A stretch of DNA of 64,000 bases, taken from contig CP167917.1 of assembly GCA_041504365.1 (NCBI GenBank), forward strand, positions 372,001-436,000, read 5' to 3'. This DNA is from Dryocola sp. LX212. GTDB taxonomy: Bacteria; Pseudomonadota; Gammaproteobacteria; Enterobacterales; Enterobacteriaceae. Positions 1 through 20,330 of the stretch are shown piece by piece. Made by a program: the position numbers and the translations under genes. Every line of letters starts with the position of its first letter. The first letter of the stretch is position 1. The notes under the pieces were generated by a model that saw only the letters and a list, made by a program, of their open reading frames with translations, was not told the origin of the DNA and did no database searches.

Positions 1-842
<842 letters not shown>

Positions 843-868
843 GCCCAGGTTTTTAAAACAATGATCCC

Positions 869-2098
<1,230 letters not shown>

Positions 2099-2116
2099 TC
2101 GCTGATACCTTTGTAT

Positions 2117-2147
2117 AAAAAAGAGCGCTTCGGCGCTCTTTTTTTTA
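2117..2147 (+). terminator. Intrinsic terminator of the str operon
   Basis: An A-run leads into GAGCGC, a TTCG loop, GCGCTC and a run of eight T. This is a textbook Rho-independent terminator 19 bases after the tufA stop codon. Confidence 0.93.
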
Positions 2148-2193
2148 CTTTTTTTATCGCGGCTGGCTTTCACTCATCGGCTCTGTGCTATTG

Positions 2194-2214
2194 TAATCAT
2201 AACTATTCTCATTT
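2194..2214 (+). promoter_or_regulatory. Fur-box-like sequence before bfd
   Basis: The AT-rich stretch AATCATAACTATTCTCATTT resembles enterobacterial Fur boxes and lies about 33 bases before the bfd start codon. Known biology fits: E. coli bfd is induced by iron starvation through Fur. The match is by eye and imperfect. Confidence 0.45.
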
Positions 2215-2246
2215 ACACTTTGCGCAGAATTTGAACGGGAGTGCTT

Positions 2247-2441
2247 ATGTACGTTTGCTTGTGTAATGGTGTGAGTGATAAAAAAATTCGTCAGGCAGTT
2301 CGCCAGTTTCAGCCTCAGTCTTTCCAGCAGCTCCGCAAGTTTATCCCGGTAGGGAACCAGTGTGGCAAGTGCATCAGAGCCGCGCGGGAAATCATGCAGG
2401 AAGAGTTGCTGCAGATCCCGGAATTTAAAGAGATCGCTTAA
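2247..2441 (+). CDS. bfd: Bacterioferritin-associated ferredoxin
   Basis: A 64-residue [2Fe-2S] protein that passes electrons to bacterioferritin so that stored Fe3+ is reduced and released. The four cluster ligands are at Cys4, Cys6, Cys39 and Cys42 (CLC and CGKC). I start at ATG 2247, preceded by GGGAG at 2237-2241, not at the in-frame GTG two codons earlier that overlaps this ribosome site. It sits directly before bfr, its partner. The Fur-like box upstream suggests expression when iron is scarce. Confidence 0.95.
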   Translation: MYVCLCNGVSDKKIRQAVRQFQPQSFQQLRKFIPVGNQCGKCIRAAREIMQEELLQIPEFKEIA

Positions 2442-2464
2442 GCTCGTCACTTTTTTTTGACTTA

Positions 2465-2503
2465 CTCCGTGCTACATCTACGCTTCATGTAGTGGAAGCG
2501 GAG
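2465..2503 (+). other. Hairpin overlapping the bfr ribosome-binding site
   Basis: CTCCG (2465-2469) can pair with CGGAG (2499-2503), and inside it CTACAT (2472-2477) with ATGTAG (2487-2492). The outer arm covers the start of the purine-rich GGAGGGAG before bfr, so it could mask the ribosome site. The regulatory role is inference. Confidence 0.45.
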
Positions 2504-2513
2504 GGAGTAAAAA

Positions 2514-2990
2514 ATGAAAGGTGATATTAAGATAATAAATTATCTCAATAAATTATTGGGAAACGAGCTTGTCGCGATCAATCAGTATTTTCTCCATGCG
2601 AGAATGTTCAAAAACTGGGGCCTGATGCGCCTCAATGAAGTCGAATACCATGAATCCATCGATGAAATGAAACACGCCGATAAGTACATCGAGCGTATTC
2701 TCTTTCTTGAAGGCATTCCCAACCTGCAGGATTTAGGCAAGCTTCATATCGGTGAAGACGTCGAAGAGATGCTCCAGTCAGATCTCAATCTCGAAATGGA
2801 AGGGGCCAAAGATCTGCGCGAAGCCATCGCATATGCAGATACCATCCACGACTACGTTAGTCGGGACATGATGATTCAAATCCTCGCGGAAGAAGAGCAT
2901 CACATTGACTGGCTGGAAACAGAGCTGGATTTGATTTCTAAAATTGGTCTACAGAACTACCTTCAGTCGCAGATTAAAGAACAAAGCTAA
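2514..2990 (+). CDS. bfr: Bacterioferritin
   Basis: A 158-residue haem-containing ferritin, the same length as in E. coli; 24 copies form a hollow shell that oxidises and stores iron. The ferroxidase ligands Glu18, Glu51 and His54 and the haem ligand Met52 are all present, and [10 protein letters not shown] near residue 127 supplies the remaining Glu and His. Start ATG 2514 follows GGAGGGAG. It is 72 bases after bfd, and the two probably share a transcript, with the hairpin between them as a possible control point. Confidence 0.97.
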   Translation: MKGDIKIINYLNKLLGNELVAINQYFLHARMFKNWGLMRLNEVEYHESIDEMKHADKYIERILFLEGIPNLQDLGKLHIGEDVEEMLQSDLNLEMEGAKDLREAIAYADTIHDYVSRDMMIQILAEEEHHIDWLETELDLISKIGLQNYLQSQIKEQS

Positions 2991-3184
2991 TTTCATTCAT
3001 CGTTAACCTATGTTCGTTAATGTATCACGTAACACCACCCGCTATCTGAAGGTGAGCGCCAAAAGGTAGCGGTGTGGTGAGGGCTTTGCTTCTTTGCCTT
3101 CAATCTCACCGACCCTTCGTTCATTCTTTAAACCGCTTTAATCACCTCACCGAAGGAAAATACTGTTTAAATCGTAAGCATGGC
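2991..3184. other. Spacer between bfr and the S10 promoter
   Basis: No coding sequence is seen. The main content is a long stem: bases 3033-3046 pair with 3065-3079 (about 13 pairs with one bulge) around an 18-base loop. A GGTGAG/CTCACC pair flanks the next 40 bases. In E. coli K-12 the gsp secretion cluster lies between bfr and rpsJ; here there is none. The stem may end bfr transcription, but no T-run follows it. Confidence 0.5.
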
Positions 3185-3212
3185 TTGCTTAGTGGCTGGA
3201 TTTACGTATAAT
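3185..3212 (+). promoter_or_regulatory. S10 operon promoter
   Basis: TTGCTT at 3185-3190, 16 bases, then a perfect TATAAT at 3207-3212, followed by a GC-rich GCGCGGGC typical of growth-rate-controlled promoters. It leaves a leader of roughly 168 bases before rpsJ, close to the E. coli S10 leader. Confidence 0.85.
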
Positions 3213-3309
3213 GCGCGGGCCTGTCTTAATTGACGGCTGGTTCGATAAGAACCCGGTAGTGCAGTTTGCTGCCAACAATGTTCCCAATTGGGGAACTATG
3301 TATGAACGA

Positions 3310-3355
3310 TTACACTCTCCCATCAATCGTAATGGGTGCGAGTAGTAATTTTTTT
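3310..3355 (+). promoter_or_regulatory. S10 leader attenuator hairpin (L4-controlled)
   Basis: ACTCTCCCAT pairs with ATGGGTGCGAGT across a short loop, and TTTTTTT follows at 3349-3355. This matches the E. coli S10 leader hairpin where free protein L4 stops transcription and translation of the operon. The L4 role is known from E. coli; here it is inferred from the conserved structure. Confidence 0.75.
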
Positions 3356-3364
3356 CGTCTATAA

Positions 3365-3697
<333 letters not shown>

Positions 3698-3716
3698 TCA
3701 GGTCATTGACGATTGA

Positions 3717-6112
<2,396 letters not shown>

Positions 6113-6125
6113 TTTTAGAGGATAA

Positions 6126-6407
<282 letters not shown>

Positions 6408-6412
6408 GGTAG

Positions 6413-8340
<1,928 letters not shown>

Positions 8341-8363
8341 TACAGTACGCGTTCTCAAACTAA

Positions 8364-8396
8364 TAAACGGCTCAGTAGTGGGCCGTTTATTTTTTC
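8364..8396 (+). terminator. Terminator at the end of the S10 operon
   Basis: AAACGGC (8365-8371) pairs with the following GGCCGTTT (8381-8388), and TTTTT follows. It separates S10 and spc transcription, though readthrough into spc is likely as in E. coli. Confidence 0.75.
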
Positions 8397-8425
8397 TACC
8401 CATATCCTGGAACCGGTGTTATAAT
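8397..8425 (+). promoter_or_regulatory. spc operon promoter
   Basis: A perfect TATAAT at 8420-8425 is followed by GCCGCGCCC. The sequence closely follows the E. coli Pspc region; its -35 (TCTACC at 8397-8402) is weak, as in E. coli. The leader to rplN is about 75 bases. Confidence 0.8.
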
Positions 8426-8494
8426 GCCGCGCCCTCGTTTATGGGGCTTTTTAACGACCTAATACTTAGGTCCCGAAGTAGTAGTTGACATTAG

Positions 8495-9757
<1,263 letters not shown>

Positions 9758-9770
9758 GGTAGGGTTACTA

Positions 9771-10076
9771 ATGGCTAAGCAATCCATGAAAGCACGCGAA
9801 GTCGTTCGCGTAAAACTGGCTGACAAGTACCGCGCTAAGCGTGAGGAATTGAAAGCTATCATCTCTGGTGTGAACTCATCCGACGAAGATCGTTGGAATG
9901 CTGTTCTTAAGCTACAGTCTCTGCCGCGTGATTCCAGCCCGTCCCGTCAGCGTAAACGCTGCCGCCAAACTGGCCGTCCACATGGTTATGTGGGCAAATT
10001 CGGGTTGAGCCGTATTAAGCTTCGTGAAGCCGCAATGCGCGGTGAAGTACCTGGCTTGAAAAAGGCTAGCTGGTAA
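9771..10076 (+). CDS. rpsN: 30S ribosomal protein S14
   Basis: A 101-residue protein of the long S14 form without a zinc motif: the family region reads [13 protein letters not shown] with a single cysteine, not the two CxxC pairs of the short form. I start at ATG 9771 ([19 protein letters not shown]) after GGTAGGG. The same frame is open further upstream, inside rplE, but that part is only a shadow. Confidence 0.97.
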   Translation: MAKQSMKAREVVRVKLADKYRAKREELKAIISGVNSSDEDRWNAVLKLQSLPRDSSPSRQRKRCRQTGRPHGYVGKFGLSRIKLREAAMRGEVPGLKKASW

Positions 10077-10100
10077 TATCCAATTGAATCACGGGAGTAA

Positions 10101-10499
<399 letters not shown>

Positions 10500-10512
10500 T
10501 TGGAGGAATAAA

Positions 10513-11046
10513 ATGTCTCGTGTTGCTAAAGCACCGGTCGTTATTCCTGCTGGCGTAGAGGTAAAACTCAACGGTCAGGTTATTTCGATCAAAGGTAAGA
10601 ACGGCGAGCTGACTCGTACTATCAACGATGCTGTTGAAATTAAACACGCTGAAAATGCTCTTACTTTCGCTCCGCGCGAAGGTTTTGCAAACGCGTGGGC
10701 CCAAGCGGGTACCACTCGTGCGTTGTTGAATGCAATGGTTATCGGTGTTACCGAAGGCTTCACTAAGAAGCTGCAGCTGGTTGGTGTAGGTTATCGTGCG
10801 GCTGTTAAAGGCGACGTGGTGAATTTAGCCCTGGGCTTCTCTCACCCTGTTGAGCATAAGCTGCCTGCGGGTATCACTGCTGAATGTCCAACTCAAACTG
10901 AAATCGTGCTGAAAGGCGCTGATAAGCAGGCGATTGGCCAAGTAGCTGCTGACCTGCGTGCCTACCGTCGTCCTGAGCCATATAAAGGCAAGGGTGTTCG
11001 TTACGCCGACGAAGTCGTGCGTACCAAAGAGGCTAAGAAGAAGTAA
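10513..11046 (+). CDS. rplF: 50S ribosomal protein L6
   Basis: A 177-residue protein with two similar folded halves, located near the factor-binding site. The C-terminal [11 protein letters not shown] motif is clear. AGGAGGAA-like site just before ATG 10513. Confidence 0.98.
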   Translation: MSRVAKAPVVIPAGVEVKLNGQVISIKGKNGELTRTINDAVEIKHAENALTFAPREGFANAWAQAGTTRALLNAMVIGVTEGFTKKLQLVGVGYRAAVKGDVVNLALGFSHPVEHKLPAGITAECPTQTEIVLKGADKQAIGQVAADLRAYRRPEPYKGKGVRYADEVVRTKEAKKK

Positions 11047-11409
<363 letters not shown>

Positions 11410-11414
11410 GGTAG

Positions 11415-12548
<1,134 letters not shown>

Positions 12549-12555
12549 GTAGCAG

Positions 12556-13887
12556 ATGGCAAAGCAACCAGGATTAGATTTTCAAAGTGCTAAAGGTGGG
12601 CTTGGCGAGCTGAAACGCAGACTGATGTTTGTTATCGGTGCGCTCATTGTGTTCCGCATTGGCTCTTTTATTCCGATCCCTGGTATTGATGCCGCTGTAC
12701 TTGCCAAACTGCTTGAACAACAGCGAGGCACTATCATTGAAATGTTTAACATGTTCTCTGGTGGTGCACTCAGCCGTGCTTCAATCTTTGCATTGGGTAT
12801 CATGCCGTACATTTCGGCATCGATTATTATCCAGCTGCTGACGGTGGTTCATCCAGCGTTAGCAGAGTTGAAGAAAGAAGGGGAGTCTGGTCGTCGTAAG
12901 ATCAGCCAGTACACCCGCTACGGTACTCTGGTGTTGGCCATATTTCAGTCTATCGGTATTGCTACCGGTTTGCCGAATATGCCTGGTATGCAAGGCTTGG
13001 TGTTAAACCCAAGCTTTGCATTCTATTTCACCGCTGTTGTGAGTCTTGTCACCGGGACGATGTTCCTGATGTGGCTTGGCGAACAAATTACTGAACGTGG
13101 TATCGGTAACGGTATCTCAATCATAATTTTCGCTGGTATCGTTGCGGGTTTACCGCCGGCCATCGGCCATACTATCGAACAAGCACGGCAAGGCGACCTG
13201 CACTTCCTCCTGTTGCTGTTGGTTGCAGTATTAGTATTCGCAGTGACCTTCTTTGTTGTTTTTGTTGAGCGTGGCCAACGCCGCATCGTGGTTAACTACG
13301 CAAAACGTCAACAAGGTCGCCGCGTTTATGCTGCGCAGAGCACACATTTACCGTTGAAAGTGAATATGGCAGGGGTTATCCCGGCTATCTTTGCTTCCAG
13401 CATTATTCTGTTCCCTGCGACCATTGCGTCATGGTTCGGGGGCGGAACCGGTTGGAACTGGCTGACAACAATTTCGCTGTATTTGCAGCCTGGGCAACCG
13501 CTTTATGTGTTACTCTATGCGTCTGCAATCATCTTCTTCTGTTTCTTCTATACGGCGTTGGTTTTCAACCCTCGTGAAACAGCAGATAACCTGAAGAAGT
13601 CCGGTGCATTTGTACCAGGAATTCGTCCGGGAGAACAAACGGCGAAGTATATTGATAAAGTAATGACCCGCCTGACTTTGGTTGGTGCGCTGTACATTAC
13701 CTTTATCTGCCTAATCCCGGAGTTCATGCGTGATGCAATGAAAGTGCCGTTCTACTTCGGTGGGACCTCACTGTTAATTGTCGTCGTGGTCATCATGGAC
13801 TTTATGGCTCAAGTGCAAACTCTGATGATGTCCAGTCAGTATGAGTCTGCATTGAAGAAAGCGAACCTGAAAGGCTACGGCCGTTAA
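12556..13887 (+). CDS. secY: Protein translocase channel SecY
   Basis: A 443-residue inner-membrane protein that forms the protein-conducting channel with SecE and SecG. Hydrophobic segments occur about ten times, from residues 23-43 onward, separated by charged loops. The cytoplasmic loop with [19 protein letters not shown] is the one that contacts the ribosome and SecA. Length equals the E. coli protein. Within the spc operon, so it is made in step with ribosomes. Confidence 0.98.
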   Translation: MAKQPGLDFQSAKGGLGELKRRLMFVIGALIVFRIGSFIPIPGIDAAVLAKLLEQQRGTIIEMFNMFSGGALSRASIFALGIMPYISASIIIQLLTVVHPALAELKKEGESGRRKISQYTRYGTLVLAIFQSIGIATGLPNMPGMQGLVLNPSFAFYFTAVVSLVTGTMFLMWLGEQITERGIGNGISIIIFAGIVAGLPPAIGHTIEQARQGDLHFLLLLLVAVLVFAVTFFVVFVERGQRRIVVNYAKRQQGRRVYAAQSTHLPLKVNMAGVIPAIFASSIILFPATIASWFGGGTGWNWLTTISLYLQPGQPLYVLLYASAIIFFCFFYTALVFNPRETADNLKKSGAFVPGIRPGEQTAKYIDKVMTRLTLVGALYITFICLIPEFMRDAMKVPFYFGGTSLLIVVVVIMDFMAQVQTLMMSSQYESALKKANLKGYGR

Positions 13888-14537
<650 letters not shown>

Positions 14538-14550
14538 TCGGGGTGATTGA

Positions 14551-14943
<393 letters not shown>

Positions 14944-14959
14944 CGCCCCGTTTTTTTAG

Positions 14960-15598
<639 letters not shown>

Positions 15599-15623
15599 AG
15601 CTTAGTACCAAAGAGAGGACACA

Positions 15624-16613
15624 ATGCAGGGTTCTGTGACAGAGTTTCTAAAACCGCGCCTGGTAGATATCGAGCAAGTGAGTTCGACGCACGCCAAGGT
15701 GACCCTTGAGCCTTTAGAGCGTGGCTTTGGCCACACTCTTGGTAACGCGCTGCGCCGTATTCTGCTTTCTTCGATGCCGGGTTGCGCGGTGACCGAGGTT
15801 GAGATTGATGGTGTACTACATGAGTACAGCACCAAAGAAGGCGTTCAGGAAGATATCCTGGAGATCCTGCTCAACCTGAAAGGGCTGGCGGTGAGAGTTC
15901 AAGGAAAAGATGAAGTTATTCTTACCCTGAACAAATCTGGCATTGGCCCTGTGACTGCAGCCGATATCACCCATGATGGTGATGTCGAAATCGTCAAGCC
16001 TCAGCACGTGATCTGCCACCTGACCGATGAGAATGCATCTATTAGCATGCGTATCAAAGTTCAGCGTGGTCGTGGTTATGTGCCGGCCTCTGCCCGAATT
16101 CATTCGGAAGAAGATGAGCGCCCAATCGGCCGTCTGTTAGTCGACGCATGTTACAGCCCTGTAGAGCGTATTGCCTACAATGTTGAAGCAGCTCGTGTTG
16201 AACAGCGTACCGACCTGGACAAGCTGGTCATCGAAATGGAAACCAACGGCACAATCGATCCTGAAGAGGCGATTCGTCGTGCGGCAACCATCCTGGCAGA
16301 ACAACTTGAAGCTTTCGTTGACTTACGTGATGTTCGTCAGCCGGAAGTTAAAGAAGAGAAACCAGAATTCGATCCGATCCTGCTGCGCCCTGTTGACGAT
16401 CTGGAATTGACTGTCCGCTCTGCTAACTGCCTTAAGGCAGAAGCTATCCACTATATCGGTGATCTGGTACAGCGTACCGAGGTTGAGCTTCTTAAGACGC
16501 CTAACCTTGGTAAAAAATCTCTTACAGAGATTAAAGACGTGCTGGCTTCCCGTGGACTGTCTCTGGGCATGCGCCTGGAAAACTGGCCACCGGCAAGCAT
16601 CGCTGACGAGTAA
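15624..16613 (+). CDS. rpoA: RNA polymerase alpha subunit
   Basis: A 329-residue protein, the same length as in E. coli. The N-terminal domain (to about residue 235) dimerises and holds beta and beta'. A linker follows, then the C-terminal domain (from about 250) with the DNA-binding surface for UP elements and activators such as CRP and Fis; [14 protein letters not shown] is its helix-hairpin-helix. Both CRP-like sites and an rRNA UP element occur in this window. Confidence 0.98.
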
Positions 16614-16629
16614 CCGGATCACAGGTTAA

Positions 16630-17040
<411 letters not shown>

Positions 17041-17055
17041 TCTGTAGTAGCATGA

Positions 17056-17080
17056 AAAAACCGGGCTTGCCCGGTTTTTT
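17056..17080 (+). terminator. Terminator of the alpha operon
   Basis: AAAAACCGGGC pairs with GCCCGGTTTTTT, a strong stem with a T-run. Open frames that begin within it are not real genes. Confidence 0.93.
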
Positions 17081-17153
17081 TATATCTGCAATTTCCCATT
17101 CCTGTTTGTTCCATCGTATTCTTTATGCAAATCCTTCCCTGTTATTTAACGAT

Positions 17154-17519
17154 ATGTGGTTACTCGATCAGTGGGCTGAGCGTCATATTGCCGAGGCTCA
17201 ACGTAAAGGTGAGTTTGAAAATTTGCCAGGAGCGGGCCACCCGCTGGTATTGGATGATGATTCCAGTGTCCCGGCGGAGTTACGCACGGCCTTCCGGCTG
17301 CTGAAGAATGCAGGTTGTCTTCCAACTGAGCTCCAGCAGCGTAAGGAAACACTGGAGCTTAATGACTTGCTTAACTCCATCAATCAGGAGCATCCTGACT
17401 ATCAGGCCATCAGTAAAAAACTGATGCTGCTCGAACTTAAGCTAAGAGAGGCTGGCCTGAATACCGATTTCCTGCACGGTGAATATGCCGTTAAATTGCA
17501 CCATAAAGTCGAGGAGTAA
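17154..17519 (+). CDS. yhdN: DUF1992 family protein YhdN
   Basis: A 121-residue soluble protein of the DUF1992 (DnaJ-C28-like) family; function unknown. The family core WAERHIAEAQRKGEFENLPG lies at residues 7-26. I start at ATG 17154 (MWLLDQWAERHI), the E. coli start; the same frame is open up to a start inside the alpha-operon terminator but that part lacks similarity. It runs two bases ahead of zntR, as in E. coli. Confidence 0.93.
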   Translation: MWLLDQWAERHIAEAQRKGEFENLPGAGHPLVLDDDSSVPAELRTAFRLLKNAGCLPTELQQRKETLELNDLLNSINQEHPDYQAISKKLMLLELKLREAGLNTDFLHGEYAVKLHHKVEE

Positions 17520-17521
17520 GG

Positions 17522-17944
17522 ATGTACCGTATTGGAGAGCTGGCCAGACTGGCTGATGTGACACCCGACACCATTCGCTATTATGAAAAACAGCAGATGA
17601 TGGAACATGAGATTCGAACGGAGGGGGGCTTCCGGCTATACAGCGAGACCGATCTGCAGCGACTTAAGTTTATTCGCTATGCCAAGCAGTTGGGGTTTAC
17701 CCTTGAAACTATACGTGAACTGCTTTCGATCCGTGTCGATCCTGAGCATCATACCTGCCTGGAATCAAAAGGCATTGTACAGAGCCGTTTAAAAGAAGTT
17801 GATTCAAAGATTAACGAGCTTGCACATATGCGTAAATCATTACAGCGACTCAACGATGCCTGCTGTGGGACTGCGCACAGCAGCGTTTACTGCTCGATCC
17901 TTGAAGCCCTTGAGCAGGGAGCCAGTACCTCAAAATTGGACTGA
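17522..17944 (+). CDS. zntR: Zinc-responsive MerR-family activator ZntR
   Basis: A 140-residue regulator that twists the promoter of the zinc exporter gene zntA when zinc is bound. The MerR helix-turn-helix lies in residues 1-70 (MYRIGELARLADVTPDTIRYY). All zinc ligands are present: Cys79, Cys114, Cys115, His119 and Cys124. The last six residues (STSKLD) differ from the E. coli ending as I recall it (a Gly-Cys terminus), and the gene stops exactly where an insertion-sequence end begins, so the C-terminus may have been rewritten by that insertion. Zinc sensing should survive. Confidence 0.95.
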   Translation: MYRIGELARLADVTPDTIRYYEKQQMMEHEIRTEGGFRLYSETDLQRLKFIRYAKQLGFTLETIRELLSIRVDPEHHTCLESKGIVQSRLKEVDSKINELAHMRKSLQRLNDACCGTAHSSVYCSILEALEQGASTSKLD

Positions 17945-18052
17945 CCCCGCCCCGGTAGACGATCCTGCCCTATAGTTTGAGCATAGGGGGAGCGTATGGG
18001 CACACCACGATTTACACCTGAATTTAAGGAAGAAGCCGTCCGTCAAATAACG
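17941..18052 (+). mobile_element. Insertion-sequence left-end remnant (IS3-family-like)
   Basis: Right after zntR comes a CCCCGCCCCGG-rich end-like sequence, then a ribosome site (GGGGGAGCG) and the first 19 codons of a transposase OrfA (next entry). The rest of the element, including its right end, is missing; after about 18052 the sequence becomes the arfA promoter region. Exact limits are estimated. The family call rests on the OrfA N-terminus only. Confidence 0.6.
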
Positions 18053-18079
18053 CTTGTAGCTTACCTGACACAGGCATAA
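17996..18079 (+). pseudogene. Truncated IS transposase OrfA N-terminus
   Basis: ATG 17996 opens MGTPRFTPEFKEEAVRQIT, the standard start of an IS3-family OrfA helix-turn-helix protein. After codon 19 the frame leaves the family sequence and stops at TAA 18077-18079, giving 27 codons in all. It cannot encode a working transposase. GGGGGAGCG just upstream is a typical IS ribosome site. Confidence 0.7.
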
Positions 18080-18082
18080 AAT
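18054..18082 (+). promoter_or_regulatory. Possible arfA promoter
   Basis: TTGTAG (18054-18059), 17 bases, TAAAAT (18077-18082), 33 bases before the arfA start. The -35 is weak. It begins right after the IS remnant, so the insertion sits just upstream of the likely arfA promoter. Confidence 0.4.
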
Positions 18083-18115
18083 CGCGCCGTTAAATTTAAC
18101 CATACTGGAGTTTAT

Positions 18116-18358
18116 ATGAGCAAGTACCAGCATAATAAAGGGGTTATAAAGGACAACGCTATCGAGGCGTTATTACATGACCCACTGTTTCGTCAGAGAG
18201 TTGAACAAAACAAGAAAGGGAAGGGAAGCTATCAGCGTAGCGCGAAACACGGCAAGAGGGGTAACTGGGAGGCCAGTGGCAAACAAGCAGAGTGCTTTTT
18301 TACCACTGGCCTTCTTCTTTCAGATAAGGCTATTAGATTCGTTCGTTCTGCTGCTTAA
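18116..18358 (+). CDS. arfA: Alternative ribosome-rescue factor A
   Basis: An 80-codon frame for ArfA, which frees ribosomes stalled on mRNAs without stop codons by recruiting RF2 when tmRNA fails. It starts [20 protein letters not shown], and the basic [22 protein letters not shown] region that enters the mRNA channel follows. The message carries a hairpin and T-run inside the coding region (18270-18312), so most product should be a shortened protein of about 55 residues made from a non-stop mRNA, as known in E. coli. The C-terminal part reads on into the end of mscL on the other strand (26-base overlap); E. coli ArfA ends earlier, at 72 residues. Confidence 0.92.
   Translation: MSKYQHNKGVIKDNAIEALLHDPLFRQRVEQNKKGKGSYQRSAKHGKRGNWEASGKQAECFFTTGLLLSDKAIRFVRSAA
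18270..18312 (+). terminator. Nested hairpins and terminator inside arfA
   Basis: Outer stem: bases 18270-18279 pair with 18303-18312 (10 pairs). Inner stem: AAGCA (18285-18289) with TGCTT (18293-18297), running into TTTTTT (18296-18301). The inner part looks like an intrinsic terminator and the outer stem like an RNase III target. Both would produce arfA mRNA without a stop codon, the basis of its control by tmRNA in E. coli. Confidence 0.8.
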
Positions 18359-18746
18359 GCAGGTCGCGAATTTCGCTGAGCAGCACTTCCTCTTTGCTTG
18401 GCGCAGGCGGTGCCGCAGGCTCTTCAACTTTCTTACGGTTGAGTTTATTGATAACTTTAATTGCCATAAAGATGGCGAAAGCCACGATCACAAAATCAAA
18501 GATATTCTGGATAAACACGCCATAATGCATCACAACAGCCGGGATATCCCCTGCTGCAGGCCTTAACGTTAAAGCGAACTGCTTGAAATCCACCCCGCCA
18601 ATCAGCAACCCAAGCGGCGGCATAATGATATCTGCGACCAGTGAAGAAACGATTTTCCCGAATGCTGCACCAATAATCACACCCACTGCCAAATCTACAA
18701 CGTTTCCGCGCATCGCAAATTCGCGGAATTCTTTTAACATGCTCAT
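18333..18746 (-). CDS. mscL: Large-conductance mechanosensitive channel
   Basis: A 137-residue inner-membrane protein; five copies form a pore that opens under membrane tension and releases solutes during osmotic downshock. TM1 is in [20 protein letters not shown] (residues 15-34), TM2 near 75-98, and a charged C-terminal helix bundle ends the protein. I start at 18746 ([14 protein letters not shown]), matching E. coli; the frame is open 20 codons further upstream without similarity. Convergent with arfA, overlapping it by 26 bases. Confidence 0.96.
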   Translation of the reverse strand: MSMLKEFREFAMRGNVVDLAVGVIIGAAFGKIVSSLVADIIMPPLGLLIGGVDFKQFALTLRPAAGDIPAVVMHYGVFIQNIFDFVIVAFAIFMAIKVINKLNRKKVEEPAAPPAPSKEEVLLSEIRDLLKQQNERI

Positions 18747-18875
18747 TTTTCTCTCCTTGTTCCGGCTGACGTCAATAAGTCTAACAAATGATGACCCGAT
18801 TGCCATAACGCAAGGAAATAAGAGTCCTTCGCTAATCCCTTAATTTAAGAATGGTTTATCGAATTCAGGTTGCAA

Positions 18876-18900
18876 GCGGGCTGCCTTCAGGGCTGCCCGC
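18876..18900 (-). terminator. Hairpin after trkA
   Basis: GCGGGC (18876-18881) pairs with GCCCGC (18895-18900), with further inner pairing. It lies six bases beyond the trkA stop codon. There is no clear T-run on the minus strand, so terminator function is probable, not certain. Confidence 0.6.
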
Positions 18901-18905
18901 ATGGC

Positions 18906-20282
18906 TTAAAGGAAGAATGGACTTGGCTGGAACAGGCGCTCAACGTCGCTGACAAATTTCTTATCAGTGAGGAACATAATCACATGGTCGCCTTGCTCAA
19001 TGCGGAGATTGTCATTAGCTATCATGACGTCGTTACCACGCACGACCGCACCGATTATAGTGCCCGGCGGCAGCTTAATATCATCGATAACGCGACCAAC
19101 AACACGTGAGGTACTTTCATCACCGTGCGCAACAGCTTCGATTGCTTCCGCTACGCCGCGGCGAAGTGAAGATACGCCGACAATATCCGCTTTACGCACA
19201 TGTCCAAGAAGCGCCGAAATGGTCGCCTGCTGGGGAGATATCGCAATATCTATGACGCTGCCTTGAACAAGATCGACGTATGCGCGACGCTGGATCAGCA
19301 CCATGACTTTCTTCGCGCCCATCTTCTTGGCTAGCATGGCGGACATTATATTCGCTTCGTCATCGTTGGTGACGGCAATAAACAAATCTACCTGTTCGAT
19401 GTGCTCTTCTGCCAGCAGCTCCTGGTCAGATGCATCGCCATAGAAGACGATGGTGTTTTGCAGCATCTCCGCCAGTTCCGCAGCGCGTTGCGGATCGCGT
19501 TCGATAAGCTTAACGCTATAATCTTTTTCAAGGCGCTGCGCCAGGCCAGCACCGATGTTACCGCCACCAACCACCATAATGCGCTTGTAAGGTTTTTCGA
19601 GGCGCTGAAGCTCGCTCATCACCGCGCGAATATTCTGCGAGGCCGCAATAAAGAACACTTCATCCCCGGCCTCAACAATAGTAGAACCTTGTGGGCGAAT
19701 AGGATGGTCATGGCGAAATATCGCCGCAACACGCGTTTCAATATGCGGCATATGTTCGCGCATCGTTGAAAGCGCGTTGCCTATCAGCGGGCCACCATAG
19801 TAAGCCTTTACTACCGCGAGGCTTACCTTACCCTCAGCAAAATTCACAACCTGCAGCGCGCCTGGGTACTCGATAAGGCGATAGATACTGTCGATAACCA
19901 GCTGCTCAGGTGCGATGAGGTGGTCAATAGGCACAGCTTCTGCGTTGAACAGACGGTCTGCATCGCGCACGTAATCTGGCGCCCGGATACGTGCAATCCG
20001 GTTCGGCGTGTTAAACAACGAATACGCGACCTGACAGGCAATCATATTCGTTTCGTCAGAGCTGGTAACGGCCACAAGCATATCGGCGTCATCCGCCCCT
20101 GCCTCTCGCAAAACGCGTGGGTGTGAGCCATGGCCCTGGACGACGCGCAGGTCAAACTTATCCTGTAAGCTGCGTAGGCGATCCTGATTGGTGTCGACAA
20201 CGGTAATGTCGTTATTCTCACCGACCAGGTTTTCTGCAAGGGTGCCACCGACCTGGCCCGCACCCAGAATAATTATTTTCAT
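18906..20282 (-). CDS. trkA: Trk potassium-uptake regulatory protein TrkA
   Basis: A 458-residue cytoplasmic protein that gates the TrkH/TrkG potassium channels by binding nucleotides. Two RCK units are visible: a first Rossmann motif [13 protein letters not shown] (residues 7-19) and a second [13 protein letters not shown] (near 239), each followed by a TrkA-C domain. Length equals the E. coli protein. Last gene of the def-fmt-rsmB-trkA run, 48 bases after rsmB. Confidence 0.97.
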   Translation of the reverse strand: MKIIILGAGQVGGTLAENLVGENNDITVVDTNQDRLRSLQDKFDLRVVQGHGSHPRVLREAGADDADMLVAVTSSDETNMIACQVAYSLFNTPNRIARIRAPDYVRDADRLFNAEAVPIDHLIAPEQLVIDSIYRLIEYPGALQVVNFAEGKVSLAVVKAYYGGPLIGNALSTMREHMPHIETRVAAIFRHDHPIRPQGSTIVEAGDEVFFIAASQNIRAVMSELQRLEKPYKRIMVVGGGNIGAGLAQRLEKDYSVKLIERDPQRAAELAEMLQNTIVFYGDASDQELLAEEHIEQVDLFIAVTNDDEANIMSAMLAKKMGAKKVMVLIQRRAYVDLVQGSVIDIAISPQQATISALLGHVRKADIVGVSSLRRGVAEAIEAVAHGDESTSRVVGRVIDDIKLPPGTIIGAVVRGNDVMIANDNLRIEQGDHVIMFLTDKKFVSDVERLFQPSPFFL

Positions 20283-20330
20283 ATTTATAGCTTCATTAAG
20301 GATGAAACTGACGACTCAGTAATGTGCGAG

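Noticed and set aside
17052-17153. An extended N-terminus for yhdN starting inside the alpha-operon terminator
   Set aside because: The added 34 residues have no similarity and the terminator would cut the message; ATG 17154 matches the family start.
18177-18566. A 129-codon plus-strand frame across arfA and mscL
   Set aside because: Out of frame with arfA and antisense to mscL; no ribosome site.
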